A stretch of DNA of 64,000 nucleotides from assembly GCA_040754375.1 (NCBI GenBank), contig JBFMCT010000004.1, forward strand, positions 62,001 through 126,000, in the 5' to 3' direction. The stretch's first letter is position 1. Each line of letters begins with the position of its first letter. The notes under the pieces were generated by a model. The model saw only the letters and a program-made list of their open reading frames with translations, was not told the DNA's origin and did not search any database. Both the position numbers and the translations under genes were made by a program. This DNA is from Actinomycetota bacterium (GTDB lineage: Bacteria; Actinomycetota; Acidimicrobiia; Acidimicrobiales; AC-14). Positions 1 to 9,011 of this stretch are shown one piece after another.

Positions 1-161
1 ATGCACCCAACCCTGTCCCGGCCAAGGCCATGATGCGCCTTCTCGGCCACCCTGTCGGCCAGTGCCGGCTCCCTATGGGCCCCGCCCCGGCCGGTCTCGA
101 AGACCGTGCCAGGGCCGTGATCGCCGACCTGCGGGCGCCGGAGCCCCGTGCCGATGGCTGA
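1..161 (+). CDS. dapA: 4-hydroxy-tetrahydrodipicolinate synthase, C-terminal end (partial)
   Basis: Reading from base 3, an open frame runs into the window from the left edge and stops with TGA at 159-161. Its 52 residues contain NPVPAKAMMRLLGHPVG, which matches the conserved C-terminal helix of DapA, where (N)P(I/V)PVKAAL and LG(H)xVG are typical. DapA condenses pyruvate with aspartate semialdehyde in lysine and diaminopimelate synthesis. Its stop codon lies inside the start of the RNase J gene, a dapA-rnj order common in actinobacteria, so the two are probably co-transcribed and translationally coupled. The catalytic part is outside the window. A second DapA-family gene lies at 62618-63409, but this one, in the conserved context, is the likelier lysine enzyme. 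Confidence 0.8.
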   Translation, partial: APNPVPAKAMMRLLGHPVGQCRLPMGPAPAGLEDRARAVIADLRAPEPRADG

Positions 162-1821
162 CCCCGTCCGCATCACCTTCCTGGGCGGCCTGGGCGAGAT
201 CGGCCGCAACTGCGCAGCCGTCGAGATCGCCGGGCGGATCATGCTGCTCGACTGCGGCCTGATGTTCCCCGACGTGGAGATGCCGGGAGTCGACCTGGTC
301 CTGCCCGACTTCACCTGGCTGCGCCAGAATGCCGACCGCATCGAAGGGTGCATCCTCACCCACGGCCACGAGGACCACGTCGGGGCGCTGTCGTTCCTGC
401 TTCGCGACCTGTCGTTCCCGGTCTACGGGTCGGCTCTGACCCTGGGCCTGGCCCGCAACCGCATCGAGGAGGCCGGCCTTCTCGACCGCACCGAGCTGAT
501 CCCCGTGGCCGACGGCGAGCGCCGGCGTATCGGGCCGTTCGACTGCGAGTTCATCCCCGTGACCCACTCGGTGCCCGACGGGTTCGCCACCGCCTTCCAC
601 ACGCCCCAGGGCGTGGTCCTGCACACCGGCGACTTCAAGATCGACCTGACCCCGGTGGACGGCCGGACCACCGACCTGGCCCGCATAGGTGCCCTGGCCT
701 CGGCGCCCGGGGGCATCCGGCTCCTGCTGTCGGACTCCACCAACGCCGAAGAACCGGGCCATACCACCAGCGAGAAGGCCGTGGGCCGGGTCCTGAAGGA
801 CCTGTTCCGCTCGGCCACCGGCCGGCGTGTCCTGACGGCCTGCTTCGCCAGCCACATCCACCGGGTCCAGCAGATCGCCGACGCGGCCGTGGCCACCGGC
901 CGCAAGGTGGCCACCTTGGGCCGCTCGATGGGCAAGAACGTGGCCTTGGCCCGCCAGATGGGCCTGCTCCACATCCCCGACGACGCCCTGGTCGACATCG
1001 AACGTATCGGCGAACTGCCGCCCGGCCAGGTGTGCGTCATCTCCACCGGGTCCCAGGGCGAGCCCATGTCGGCCATGGCCCTGATGGCCGCCGGGGAGAA
1101 CAAGTGGATCAAGCTGGGCGACGGTGACCTGGTCGTCATCAGCGCCCACGCCATCCCCGGCAACGAGTACACCGTGAACAAGGTGATCGACGGCCTCTAC
1201 CGCCTGGGGGCCGAGGTCGTGCACGCGGGGATCGCCGACGTCCACGTCAGCGGCCACGGCATGCAGGGCGAGCTGCGCACCATGCTGACCGTCACCCGGC
1301 CCGAGTACTTCATCCCCGTGCACGGCGAGTTCCGCCACCTGACCCACCACTGCCGGCTGGCGATGGAGATGGGGGTGGCCGAGGAGCACGTGCTGCTGGC
1401 CGAGGACGGTGACGTGGTCGAGCTGACCGACGACAGCCTCGACTTCGTGGCCACCGTGCCCGCCGGCTACCTCTACGTGGACGGCATGGTGGGTGACGTG
1501 GGCCACGGCGTGCTGCGCGACCGCCGGGTGCTGGCCGAGGAAGGGTTCGTGGTCGTGGTCGTGACCGTCGACGCCCACAGTGGCGAGGTGGTGGCTGCGC
1601 CCGAGATCATCACCCGGGGGTGGGTCCATGCCCCCGAGGCCGAGACGCTGCTCGACGAGGCCCGGGCCCGGGTGGAGCAGGCGCTGGCCGAGCACACGCC
1701 CACCGAGGGGACCATCGACGTCGAGACCCTGAAGCGCCGGGTGCGCCAGGTGGTGGGCCGGTTCGTGGCCGAGCGCACCCGGCGCCGCCCCATGATCGTG
1801 CCCGTCGTGGTGGAGGCCTAG
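148..1821 (+). CDS. rnj: Ribonuclease J
   Basis: A 557-residue metallo-beta-lactamase/beta-CASP ribonuclease that processes and degrades RNA with endonuclease and 5'-3' exonuclease activity. The N-terminus ITFLGGLGEIGRN is the RNase J hallmark. The zinc-site motif THGHEDHVG lies near residue 73. Further family signatures follow: HTGDFK, SDSTN, the beta-CASP region TACFASHIHRVQQIAD, and PVHGEFRHL near residue 390. Length is normal. Two starts are possible: GTG at 148, preceded by GGAG at 140-143, or ATG at 154. Both overlap the dapA stop, which indicates coupling. The gene ends 11 bases before the stop of the convergent methyltransferase gene, with no obvious hairpin between them. Confidence 0.96.
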   Translation: MPMADPVRITFLGGLGEIGRNCAAVEIAGRIMLLDCGLMFPDVEMPGVDLVLPDFTWLRQNADRIEGCILTHGHEDHVGALSFLLRDLSFPVYGSALTLGLARNRIEEAGLLDRTELIPVADGERRRIGPFDCEFIPVTHSVPDGFATAFHTPQGVVLHTGDFKIDLTPVDGRTTDLARIGALASAPGGIRLLLSDSTNAEEPGHTTSEKAVGRVLKDLFRSATGRRVLTACFASHIHRVQQIADAAVATGRKVATLGRSMGKNVALARQMGLLHIPDDALVDIERIGELPPGQVCVISTGSQGEPMSAMALMAAGENKWIKLGDGDLVVISAHAIPGNEYTVNKVIDGLYRLGAEVVHAGIADVHVSGHGMQGELRTMLTVTRPEYFIPVHGEFRHLTHHCRLAMEMGVAEEHVLLAEDGDVVELTDDSLDFVATVPAGYLYVDGMVGDVGHGVLRDRRVLAEEGFVVVVVTVDAHSGEVVAAPEIITRGWVHAPEAETLLDEARARVEQALAEHTPTEGTIDVETLKRRVRQVVGRFVAERTRRRPMIVPVVVEA

Positions 1822-1832
1822 TGCCTCGGCGG

Positions 1833-2789
1833 TCAGGGCCGATGGGCCACCACCAGGGTCATGGGGGGTTCGCCTCCTAGGGGGTGGACCTCCTGGCGGG
1901 ACAGGCCGGCGGCCCTGCACCAGCGGGACAAGTCGGCGATGGCGTGCACCCGGCCGTGGGTGGTGCGGCTGAAGAGCCCGAGCTCGTAGCGTCGGAGCAG
2001 CTTGTCCGTGTCGGGTGCTGTCTGGCCGCCGGGCCCGCTGACGATGTCGATGACGGCCAGGCTCCCGCCCGGGGCCAGCGCGGCCGCGGCCCGACCTACG
2101 AGGGCCTCGGCCTGGTGCCCGTCGAACAGGTGGCACACGTGGGCCAGGAAGACAACGTCGGCCCCGGTTGGCAGGTCGTCGACGGTGAAGTCCGCGGCCC
2201 GCACGGTGGCTCGGCCCTCCATGCCCGCGGCCACGACGGCGGCCGTGGTCTCGGGCACGACCTCGGGCCGATCGACGGCCGTGAGGGTGGCCGTCGCCTC
2301 ACGCCGCAGCACGGCCAGGCTCCAGGGGGCGGCCCCCGCGCCAACGTCGAGCACGTGAGCTCCGGGCCTGCCCACCAACTCCGCCACCCGTTCGGCCATT
2401 GCCGCCACCATGGAGCCGAGTGGGCCCACGACGTGGGGGTAGAGGCCGTGGTCGGCCCCGTTGCCGGCGCGATCGGCGGCCAGGGCGGCGGGCAGGCCGG
2501 CGAGCTTGGTCTCCATTATGGCGGCCAGGGTCCCGACGCACGGGTGGGCGCGGAAACGGTCCTCGGCCCGCTCGACGACCCCGGCGTCGGCCAGCACTCC
2601 CAGCATCACGGCCGTACGGTGGGGGTCGAGGCCGCAGCGCCGAGCGACGTCGCCGGCGGCCAGCCCGCCCTCGCCCTCACCGGAGATGGTCGTCAGAGCG
2701 CCGGTGGCGATGGCCGCCCGCAGGGCGGCGGCCGGGAGGAAGGTCGCTTCGAGGGCCCCGAGACGGGGCGGCCGCGTGGCGCGGCTCAC
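1833..2789 (-). CDS. SAM-dependent O-methyltransferase, dimerisation plus catalytic domain
   Basis: A 318-residue protein of the small-molecule O-methyltransferase family (hydroxyneurosporene/plant-type). Residues 1-100 look like a winged-helix dimerisation domain (AARRCGLDPHRTAVMLGVLADAGVVE). The catalytic Rossmann fold follows, with motif I VLDVGAGAAPWSLAVLRR and a later LAPGGSLAVIDIV strand. The start is a GTG whose bases overlap the stop of the upstream phosphotransferase-like gene (GTGA), so translation is coupled. It is the last gene of a TetR-led operon and may modify a drug or secondary metabolite; the substrate cannot be read from sequence. Confidence 0.85.
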   Translation of the reverse strand: MSRATRPPRLGALEATFLPAAALRAAIATGALTTISGEGEGGLAAGDVARRCGLDPHRTAVMLGVLADAGVVERAEDRFRAHPCVGTLAAIMETKLAGLPAALAADRAGNGADHGLYPHVVGPLGSMVAAMAERVAELVGRPGAHVLDVGAGAAPWSLAVLRREATATLTAVDRPEVVPETTAAVVAAGMEGRATVRAADFTVDDLPTGADVVFLAHVCHLFDGHQAEALVGRAAAALAPGGSLAVIDIVSGPGGQTAPDTDKLLRRYELGLFSRTTHGRVHAIADLSRWCRAAGLSRQEVHPLGGEPPMTLVVAHRP

Positions 2790-5344
2790 CGGGGCGGGCC
2801 GACGCCGGTCCCGCCTTCGGCGCCCACGGTGCCGACGGGGGCGCCGTGGACCTCGACCGTGCCTGACGTGCCGTCGACGGTGACGACCTGACCGTCGCGC
2901 AGCACGGTGGTGGCGTTCACCGTACCCAGCACGGCGGGCACGTTGTGCTCGCGGGCCACGATGGCGGCGTGCGAGAGGGCGCCCCCGGCGTCGGTGACCA
3001 TGGCCCCCACCCGGCCGAACAGTACCGACCACGCCGGGTTGGTAATGGGGCAGACCAGCACCTCGCCGGCCTGGACCGTGCCGAACCTGGCTTCGTCGAG
3101 CACCACCCGGACCGTGCCTGTGTAGCGGCCCGGAGCGCCGGGCACCCCTCGCAATCCCTCGCCCGCCTGGCGTTCGCCGGGGTACTCCTGGTCGATCGCC
3201 CACAGCATGGCGCCCGTCGTTCGCCGGACCGCCTCGGGGGCGGCCCTGAGGTCGGGCGGGCGATGGGGGGGCGGGCCGATGACGGCCGGGCCGGGGTGGG
3301 CGAGGGCCCAGGCCCACTCCGCCCTGCGGCGGGCGACCTTGGCCCGCAGGTCGCCCAACTCGGCATGGCCGCCGCCGGCTGCCGCGAAGATCTCGGGGGC
3401 CTCCAGCCAGCAGGCATCGTCGGACTGGCGGAGGGCGCCGGCCGCGACGAGGCGACGGCCCAGCTCGAGCACGGCCAGGCGAAGCAGGCCCGAGGGCAGC
3501 GAATCGGTGTAGAAGAGGTTGTCTTCCCGCATGGGCCACGCCCGGCGGGCCCTGTCGACCACATCGAGGAGCCGCGCCCGGTCCTGTGCCCCGACCTGGC
3601 CGACAGTCAGGGCCTCCTGCAGACGAGCATCGGCCGCGGCCCGGCGCCCCGCTAGTGCCTCATCCAGACCACCGGGAGTAGCCCCCGAGGCCACCAGGTC
3701 CCGCAGGGCCCCGAGCACCAGGTCGGGGCGCTCGGCGATGGACGGCTGCCCGGGGTCGTAGCCGGTGGTGCGGCAGCCGAACCGCTCGAAATGGGCTTCG
3801 ATGCCGGCCGCGATCTCGTTCGCTCCGCTGGCCCGGAGGGCGGCCAGCACGTCGCCGAGTGGTTCGCCTGACCAGGCCGCCAACTGGTCCCAGGCCCCCC
3901 GGTGGTCCTGGGCCAGGCCAGCCAGGGCGCGCAGGTGGCGAGCGGGGGCCGACGAAGTCCCTGACAGGCCACCGACCAGTTCCAGGGCCTGGCCCTCGTC
4001 CCACCCGATCAGGTCATGGGCCGTGGTGGTGAGGTCGTGGAGAGCCATCACATAAGGGACGAACAGCAGGAAGTGGATGCGCTGGCCCTCCACTGTGAGC
4101 TCGACGACCCGGTCGAGGTGGGCCTTCAGGCCAGCAGCGTCGAGCGACCCCAGATCGGCGGCCCGGAGCTCGGCGATACGGGCTTCGAGGGCGGGGCGCA
4201 GCTCGGTCGGCCAGCGCTCGACGAGCTTGTCGGGCAAGCCTTCGGCCAGTGCCCGCCGGGCGGCCCGCAGCTTGGCCCGCATGGGCGGCACGGCCCGCAG
4301 GAGCACGCCCATCAGCCACCACGGCGGGGCCGGGCCGTCTTTGCCGCCCGGGGGGATGACCCGGGTGTACATCTCGCCTCCCAGCGAGCGGGTCTCCACC
4401 CCGTCGATGAGCAGGCCGTAGGTCCGGGCCATCTCGGCCACGGCGGCGTCGATCGGTGCGAGGTAGAGCGAGGACCCGACGGGAGTGAGGGGCACGGTGA
4501 AGTGGCTGGTGTCCTTGATCCAAGTTCCTTGGGTGGGCAGTTCGATGTCGGGCGGGACGGGCAGGGCGGTGATGGGCCGGGCTTGGAGGACGTGAAGGAG
4601 GCCTCCACTGATGGCCCACTCCATGTCGACGGGGGCGCCGATCGCAGCCGCCAGCCGGAGCGCCTCCCGGGCCACCTCGGCCACGTCGGCGGGCCCCAGC
4701 ACGGTCTCGGGCCCGCCCTTTCGGACCGGCGGTGCGCCGGGCCGCTGGGCCCACTCCTCGGGGTCGACCTCACCGGCCACCAGGCGGTCCGCCAGGCCCC
4801 GTACGGCGCTGACCAGCACCTCGTCGTCGCCGGTCACGGGGTTGGCGGTGAAGGCCACGCCGGCCGCCTCGGCCTCGACCTGCTGCTGGACCATCACCGC
4901 CATCGGGCCTGGGCCGGTGCCCGTGTCGCGGCCGTACCCGGTGGCCCGGGCCGACCACGCACTGGCCGCGCACCGGTCGATGGCGTCCCACAGTTCGGCC
5001 GCCGAGCGCACGCCGAGGACCGACTCGTACTGCCCCGCCCACGATGCATCGGGTCGGTCTTCGACGACCCCCGACGAGCGGACGGCGACGACCCCTAGGA
5101 CGGCGATGGCCTCCTCCAGCTCGTGGCGGATGTCGGGGGGCAGGACGTCGGCGGCCGGCCCGTCGCCCAGGGAGGCGGCCAGCTGGACGGGAACGACGAG
5201 GGCGGGCGGCACGCGGTGCCCGGCTCGGCGCAGCCGGGCCAGCGTGGCGGCCTTGTGGCCCACGGTGGCCGGGTCAGTGGAGACCTCGTCGTCCAGGGTC
5301 GGGAGGTGGCGGGTGGGCAGGGGCGACGGGGCGGTGGCGGACAT
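2786..5344 (-). CDS. PEP-utilising phosphotransferase, rifampicin phosphotransferase-like
   Basis: 852 residues with the architecture of rifampicin phosphotransferase: an N-terminal ATP-grasp domain (VAVRSSGVVEDRPDASWAGQ near 85-110; GVAFTANPVTGDDEVLVSA near 160; LQARPITALP near 255), a long helical middle domain, and a C-terminal swivelling phosphohistidine domain (VCPITNPAWSVLFGRVGAMV, then GGALSHAAIVARE with catalytic His near residue 793). The C-terminal TIM barrel of PEP synthase and pyruvate phosphate dikinase is absent, and the length fits Rph (about 865). Rph moves the beta-phosphate of ATP to rifampicin through this His. The ATG start has AAGGAGCG upstream. It lies 15 bases after the TetR stop and overlaps the next gene. 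A role in antibiotic inactivation is likely, but the substrate is inferred. Confidence 0.82.
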   Translation of the reverse strand: MSATAPSPLPTRHLPTLDDEVSTDPATVGHKAATLARLRRAGHRVPPALVVPVQLAASLGDGPAADVLPPDIRHELEEAIAVLGVVAVRSSGVVEDRPDASWAGQYESVLGVRSAAELWDAIDRCAASAWSARATGYGRDTGTGPGPMAVMVQQQVEAEAAGVAFTANPVTGDDEVLVSAVRGLADRLVAGEVDPEEWAQRPGAPPVRKGGPETVLGPADVAEVAREALRLAAAIGAPVDMEWAISGGLLHVLQARPITALPVPPDIELPTQGTWIKDTSHFTVPLTPVGSSLYLAPIDAAVAEMARTYGLLIDGVETRSLGGEMYTRVIPPGGKDGPAPPWWLMGVLLRAVPPMRAKLRAARRALAEGLPDKLVERWPTELRPALEARIAELRAADLGSLDAAGLKAHLDRVVELTVEGQRIHFLLFVPYVMALHDLTTTAHDLIGWDEGQALELVGGLSGTSSAPARHLRALAGLAQDHRGAWDQLAAWSGEPLGDVLAALRASGANEIAAGIEAHFERFGCRTTGYDPGQPSIAERPDLVLGALRDLVASGATPGGLDEALAGRRAAADARLQEALTVGQVGAQDRARLLDVVDRARRAWPMREDNLFYTDSLPSGLLRLAVLELGRRLVAAGALRQSDDACWLEAPEIFAAAGGGHAELGDLRAKVARRRAEWAWALAHPGPAVIGPPPHRPPDLRAAPEAVRRTTGAMLWAIDQEYPGERQAGEGLRGVPGAPGRYTGTVRVVLDEARFGTVQAGEVLVCPITNPAWSVLFGRVGAMVTDAGGALSHAAIVAREHNVPAVLGTVNATTVLRDGQVVTVDGTSGTVEVHGAPVGTVGAEGGTGVGPPR

Positions 5345-5359
5345 CAGACGCTCCTTGGG

Positions 5360-5989
5360 TCAGGGCGGCGGGACTGGGCCGGAGGCGGTCAGGGACAGCG
5401 CGTCCGGTAGGGGTTCGAGCGAGGGGGTGCGGCCCGCCCGTAGGGCCTCGATGAGCACGGTCGTGGCCCAGGTCGCCGCCCGGGCGGCCTGTTCGTCCTC
5501 GAGGCCGGCATCGCGCAGGTGGAGCCAAGCCCGGCTGCTGGCCATCAGCCTGACCACCGCCGCCCCCATGACGGCGTCGGCTTCCGAGGGCACGGGGAGG
5601 CCTTGGGCCACGAGCTCGTGGAAGAGGTCCGAGCGCTGGCGGCGGTCCCTGGTCTCGATGGCGGCACCCACGCCGAAGCGGACGCTGGCCTCCATCGTCC
5701 GGGCGTGGCGGGCGAACAGCCTCCAGTTGCGAGCGACGGCTCCCGGCAGTTCGTCGAGCCCGCCGGGCTCGTCGATCACGCCCTCGGCCTTCATCCGTGC
5801 TCCCACGGCCTTGCTCAGGCCTTCCAGTAGCGACTCGCGGGTCGGGAAGTGGCGGTAGACCGTGCGGTGGGAGACCCCGGCCCGATCGGCCACCTCTTGG
5901 ACGGAGAAGGCCGGGAGCCCGCCCTCGACTATCACCGCGACGAGGGCGTCGAGAATGCGTTCGGCGGTGGTGGGGGCCGGGTCAGCCAA
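5360..5989 (-). CDS. TetR-family transcriptional repressor
   Basis: 209 residues. The N-terminal helix-turn-helix is typical: AERILDALVAVIVEGG, then VQEVADRAGVSHRTVYRHFPTRESLLEGL (about residues 28-56). The rest is an all-helical ligand-binding domain with no recognisable ligand specificity. The start is TTG at 5989, preceded by AAGGAGGG with a 7-base spacer. It is the first gene of an operon with the phosphotransferase-like and methyltransferase genes. A perfect inverted repeat 32-53 bases upstream (6021-6042) is its probable operator, so the operon should be self-repressed and released by an effector, plausibly the drug acted on by its neighbours. Confidence 0.93.
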   Translation of the reverse strand: MADPAPTTAERILDALVAVIVEGGLPAFSVQEVADRAGVSHRTVYRHFPTRESLLEGLSKAVGARMKAEGVIDEPGGLDELPGAVARNWRLFARHARTMEASVRFGVGAAIETRDRRQRSDLFHELVAQGLPVPSEADAVMGAAVVRLMASSRAWLHLRDAGLEDEQAARAATWATTVLIEALRAGRTPSLEPLPDALSLTASGPVPPP

Positions 5990-6020
5990 TCGGGGTCCCT
6001 CCTTGCAGGTCTGGTGTCAG

Positions 6021-6042
6021 AACTTATGACTGTTCATAAGTT
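6021..6042. promoter_or_regulatory. Putative TetR operator (perfect palindrome)
   Basis: AACTTATGA and TCATAAGTT form perfect 9-base arms around the spacer CTGT. The site lies in the only AT-rich stretch of the divergent gap between tetR and ftsK. TetR regulators usually bind such palindromes next to their own gene. It could also affect ftsK, whose start is 35 bases away. Confidence 0.75.
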
Positions 6043-6076
6043 ATGACTCACCCCGGCGGAACTGTCAAGGACCGGG

Positions 6077-8536
6077 GTGTTTGGCCGGTCCGGGGCTGTT
6101 GCTGCTGTTACGGTTGTTGGCACTGTGGCCACGAAGACGACGGCCAAGCGGGGCGGGCCGCCGGCCCGCAAGGGCAGTGGCGCCCGCAAGAGCACACCGG
6201 CCAGGCCTCCGGGCGGCCGTCCCGGCGGCGCGCGGCCCGGGGCAGGCCGGGGCGGGAACGGGCGGGGCGGCGCGGGGCGGTCCGCAGCAGGGCCCGAGCG
6301 GCGTCCCGGCCACGGCCAGGACATGGCCGGCCTGGCCTTGGTGGCCGCCGGCGTACTGGCCGGTCTGGCTGTGTTCGCCGACCTCGCCGGCCCGGCCGGC
6401 AGTTCGTTGGCCACGGCTACGGCCACCGTGTTCGGGGCCGGTCGCTTCGTGGTCCCGCCGGTGGTAGTCGTGGCCGGCGGGCTCGTCCTGTGGAGGAGGC
6501 CGCTGACCGGGCCGCTACGCCTGGCTGCCGGTCTGTCCGTGCTGGTGGCCGGGGCCACCGGTCTGCTTCACATCGCCCGGGGTGGGCCGGCCTTCGAAGG
6601 CGCCACGGCCGATGCCCTGGGCCGGGCCGGGGGAGCCGTGGGCCTGGTGATGGCCGAGCCCGTGCGGGCCGTGGTCGGGCCCTGGGGCGCGACCCTCGTA
6701 CTGGTGACGGCCATGGTCGCCGCCCTGCTGGTCGTGACCCGTACCACGGCCCACGACGGTGCGGCCCGGCTGGCCCGGGTAGGCGGGCGGGGCTGGCGGT
6801 GGGTGTCGGGGGCGGTGGTGGGGCTCGTCCACCTGCCGGGTGAGCCCGACGGGGCCGAGCCCCCGCAGGCCCCACCGAAGCGCCCGAAGACCCCGCGTCC
6901 CCGGCCCGAGGTGGCCGTCGAGCCGACCGTCGCCGGACCGGAGCCGGCGCCCCTCGTGCCCGACCCGCCGGTGGCCGTGCACGTGCCCACCGGCCCCGAG
7001 CCCAAGGGTGAGCAGTTGGCCATCGACCTGGGCCCGGCGGCCGAGCCCGGCTCGTGGAAGCTGCCGTCGCTGTCTCTGCTCAAGCGGGGCAGTGCCCAGC
7101 GCATCGACCACAAGCAGGTGGAGGCCGGCGGTCGGGCCCTGGAGGCCGCCCTGGCCGCCCACGGCGTCGAGACCCGGCTGGTGGGCATGACCGTTGGGCC
7201 CACCGTGACCCGCTACGAGCTGGAGCTGGGCCCAGGGGTGAAGGTGGCCAAGGTCACCAACCTCCACAAGGACATCGCCTATGCCATGGCGTCGGCCGAC
7301 GTGCGGGTCCTGGCCCCCATCCCCGGCCGGTCGGCCATCGGCGTCGAGGTCCCCAACAAGCAGCGCGAGCTCGTCCTGCTGGGCGACGTCCTGGCCTCGC
7401 CCGAGGCCCAGCGGGCCAGCCACCCCCTCGAGTCAGCCATGGGCCGTGACATCGCCGGCCGGGCCGTGCTGGCCAACCTGGCCGACATGCCCCACGTGCT
7501 CATCGCCGGGGCCACCGGCGCGGGCAAGTCGTCGTGCATGAACTCGATGATCACCTCGATCCTGATGCGGGCCACTCCCGACCAGGTGCGGATGATCCTG
7601 ATCGACCCCAAGCGGGTGGAGCTGGGCAACTACAACGGCCTGCCTCACCTGCTCACCCAGGTCGTCGTCAACCCCAAGAAGGCGGCCAATGCCTTGTCGT
7701 GGGCCGTCCACGAGATGGAGCGGCGCTACGACCTGCTGTCCGAGGTGGGCGTCCGTGATATCACCGGTTACAACGCGGCCTACGACCGGGGCGACCTGCG
7801 GGCCGGGCCCGACGAGCGCGGTGCGGAGCCGGCCACCGAGTACCAGCGCCTGCCGTTCATCCTGGTCGTGGTGGACGAGCTCAACGACCTGATGATGGTG
7901 GCCGCCCGCGACGTGGAGGAGTCGATCTGCCGCATCGCCCAGATGGCCCGGGCCGTGGGCATCCACCTGGTGATCGCCACCCAGCGGCCGTCGGTCGACG
8001 TGATCACGGGCGTCATCAAGGCCAACATCCCGTCCCGGTTGGCGTTCGCCGTTTCCTCGCTGGCCGACAGCCGGGTCATCCTCGACCAGATGGGGGCCGA
8101 ACGGCTGATCGGCAAGGGCGACATGCTCATGGCCATCGCTTCCTCCAACGTCCCCCGCCGGGTGCAGGGGGCGTGGGTGGGCGAGGACGAGGTCCACAAG
8201 GTCGTGGCCCACTGGCGCCGCCAAGCCACCCCCGACTACGTGCAGGGGGTCGAAGGCGACGAACCCGGACTGGGTGACGGGGCTGGGGCGGAGGGCGGGG
8301 CCGGCTCCGACGACGACGACCTTGTCGAGGCGGCCATGGAACTAGTCGTACGGTCCCAGCTGGGCTCGACGTCGATGCTCCAGCGCAAGCTGAGGGTCGG
8401 CTTCGCCCGGGCCGGCCGGCTCATGGACCTGCTGGAGCTGCGGGGGGTGGTGGGCCCGTCCGAGGGTTCGAAGGCCCGCGCCGTGCTGATGACACCCGAG
8501 GAGCTCGACGAGCGCCGGGGCCGGGCCGCCGGCTGA
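6077..8536 (+). CDS. ftsK: DNA translocase FtsK/SpoIIIE
   Basis: An 819-residue septal DNA pump for chromosome segregation. A basic, Gly/Pro/Arg-rich N-terminus (1-85) is followed by about four membrane segments between residues 85 and 255, a proline-rich linker, and the RecA-like motor with Walker A GATGAGKSS near 478 and Walker B FILVVVDELNDL near 595. A C-terminal winged-helix gamma domain (about 755-815, VRSQLGSTSMLQRKLRVGFARAGRLMDLLE) recognises polar DNA motifs (KOPS/SRS type). GTG at 6077 is preferred because AAGGA lies at 6067-6071; GTG at 6125 is an alternative. Single gene, ending in a convergent gap with hairpins. Confidence 0.95.
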   Translation: MFGRSGAVAAVTVVGTVATKTTAKRGGPPARKGSGARKSTPARPPGGRPGGARPGAGRGGNGRGGAGRSAAGPERRPGHGQDMAGLALVAAGVLAGLAVFADLAGPAGSSLATATATVFGAGRFVVPPVVVVAGGLVLWRRPLTGPLRLAAGLSVLVAGATGLLHIARGGPAFEGATADALGRAGGAVGLVMAEPVRAVVGPWGATLVLVTAMVAALLVVTRTTAHDGAARLARVGGRGWRWVSGAVVGLVHLPGEPDGAEPPQAPPKRPKTPRPRPEVAVEPTVAGPEPAPLVPDPPVAVHVPTGPEPKGEQLAIDLGPAAEPGSWKLPSLSLLKRGSAQRIDHKQVEAGGRALEAALAAHGVETRLVGMTVGPTVTRYELELGPGVKVAKVTNLHKDIAYAMASADVRVLAPIPGRSAIGVEVPNKQRELVLLGDVLASPEAQRASHPLESAMGRDIAGRAVLANLADMPHVLIAGATGAGKSSCMNSMITSILMRATPDQVRMILIDPKRVELGNYNGLPHLLTQVVVNPKKAANALSWAVHEMERRYDLLSEVGVRDITGYNAAYDRGDLRAGPDERGAEPATEYQRLPFILVVVDELNDLMMVAARDVEESICRIAQMARAVGIHLVIATQRPSVDVITGVIKANIPSRLAFAVSSLADSRVILDQMGAERLIGKGDMLMAIASSNVPRRVQGAWVGEDEVHKVVAHWRRQATPDYVQGVEGDEPGLGDGAGAEGGAGSDDDDLVEAAMELVVRSQLGSTSMLQRKLRVGFARAGRLMDLLELRGVVGPSEGSKARAVLMTPEELDERRGRAAG

Positions 8537-8552
8537 GGACCGCTAGACCAGC

Positions 8553-8580
8553 AGGGCGTGTTTATGCAAGTAAACACCCT
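8553..8580. repeat. Bulged inverted repeat after ftsK
   Basis: GTGTTTA (8558-8564) and TAAACAC (8571-8577) pair perfectly around a 6-base loop. The stem extends to AGGG/CCCT if one C at 8557 is bulged. It lies 20 bases after the ftsK stop and is AT-richer than its surroundings. It could be part of the ftsK terminator or a protein-binding site; there is no T-tract. Confidence 0.5.
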
Positions 8581-8641
8581 CTCGGGTTGGTTCCTGTACA
8601 AGCGTCCGGCTGGCTGGGTCACTTGGGACCGGACGCGCCGA

Positions 8642-8663
8642 AGGCGCCCCCTCGTTGGGGCGC
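8642..8663. terminator. GC-rich hairpin between convergent genes
   Basis: GGCGCCCC (8642-8649) and GGGGCGCC (8656-8663) are perfect 8-base arms around a 6-base loop. It sits between the ends of ftsK and the convergent small membrane gene, so it may terminate both. No U-tract follows, which is common in high-GC actinobacteria. Confidence 0.5.
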
Positions 8664-8687
8664 CATCGGCGGAGCGGGGCCGGTTGA

Positions 8688-9011
8688 TCAGGCGGCGATA
8701 CGGGGACGTTCGGCCCGGCGACCGTCGGTGCCGGCACCGGCCGGCGAACCGAACCAGCCGAGCACGGCCTGCCAGGCGGCGGCCAGCGAACCGGCGATCA
8801 GACCGGTGAAGACCGTGGCTATGGCTTCGTTGCGGACGGTGATGCCGAAGCCACCGAACACCGAGTAGTCGAGGACGACCACGGCGATGATGGCGACGGC
8901 GAACATGGCGAGCGTACGGCTGCGGGCAATGGCGGGGACCAGATCAGTCAGAAGGTCGACCACCTTCAGCGTCACGAGACCCAGCAATGCGAGGGCGGCG
9001 AATTCGTACAT
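8688..9011 (-). CDS. Small integral membrane protein, function unknown
   Basis: 107 residues with three hydrophobic segments (about 4-24, 33-55 and 65-90) and a short hydrophilic, arginine-containing C-terminus. The ATG start is well supported by AAGGAGACAAGGGAAC immediately upstream. No enzyme motif is visible. Size and topology recall phage holins or small accessory membrane proteins, but no phage gene is nearby. It stands alone between ftsK (convergent) and a divergent secreted-protein gene. Confidence 0.7.
   Translation of the reverse strand: MYEFAALALLGLVTLKVVDLLTDLVPAIARSRTLAMFAVAIIAVVVLDYSVFGGFGITVRNEAIATVFTGLIAGSLAAAWQAVLGWFGSPAGAGTDGRRAERPRIAA

Noticed and set aside
73-2136. Long open frame antisense to rnj
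   Set aside because: It mirrors the rnj coding frame in very GC-rich DNA, is low in complexity (His/Gly/Arg-rich) and has no family motif. Similar antisense frames over cinA (12422-14056), recA (14304-16055), the S9 peptidase (28653-30485) and nrdJ (39557-44854) were rejected for the same reason.
2786-5344. PEP synthase or pyruvate phosphate dikinase
   Set aside because: The C-terminal PEP-binding TIM barrel is absent and the His domain is at the end of the protein, as in rifampicin phosphotransferase.
8688-9011. Phage holin or prophage remnant
   Set aside because: Size and helices fit, but no endolysin, portal, tail or integrase gene is nearby.
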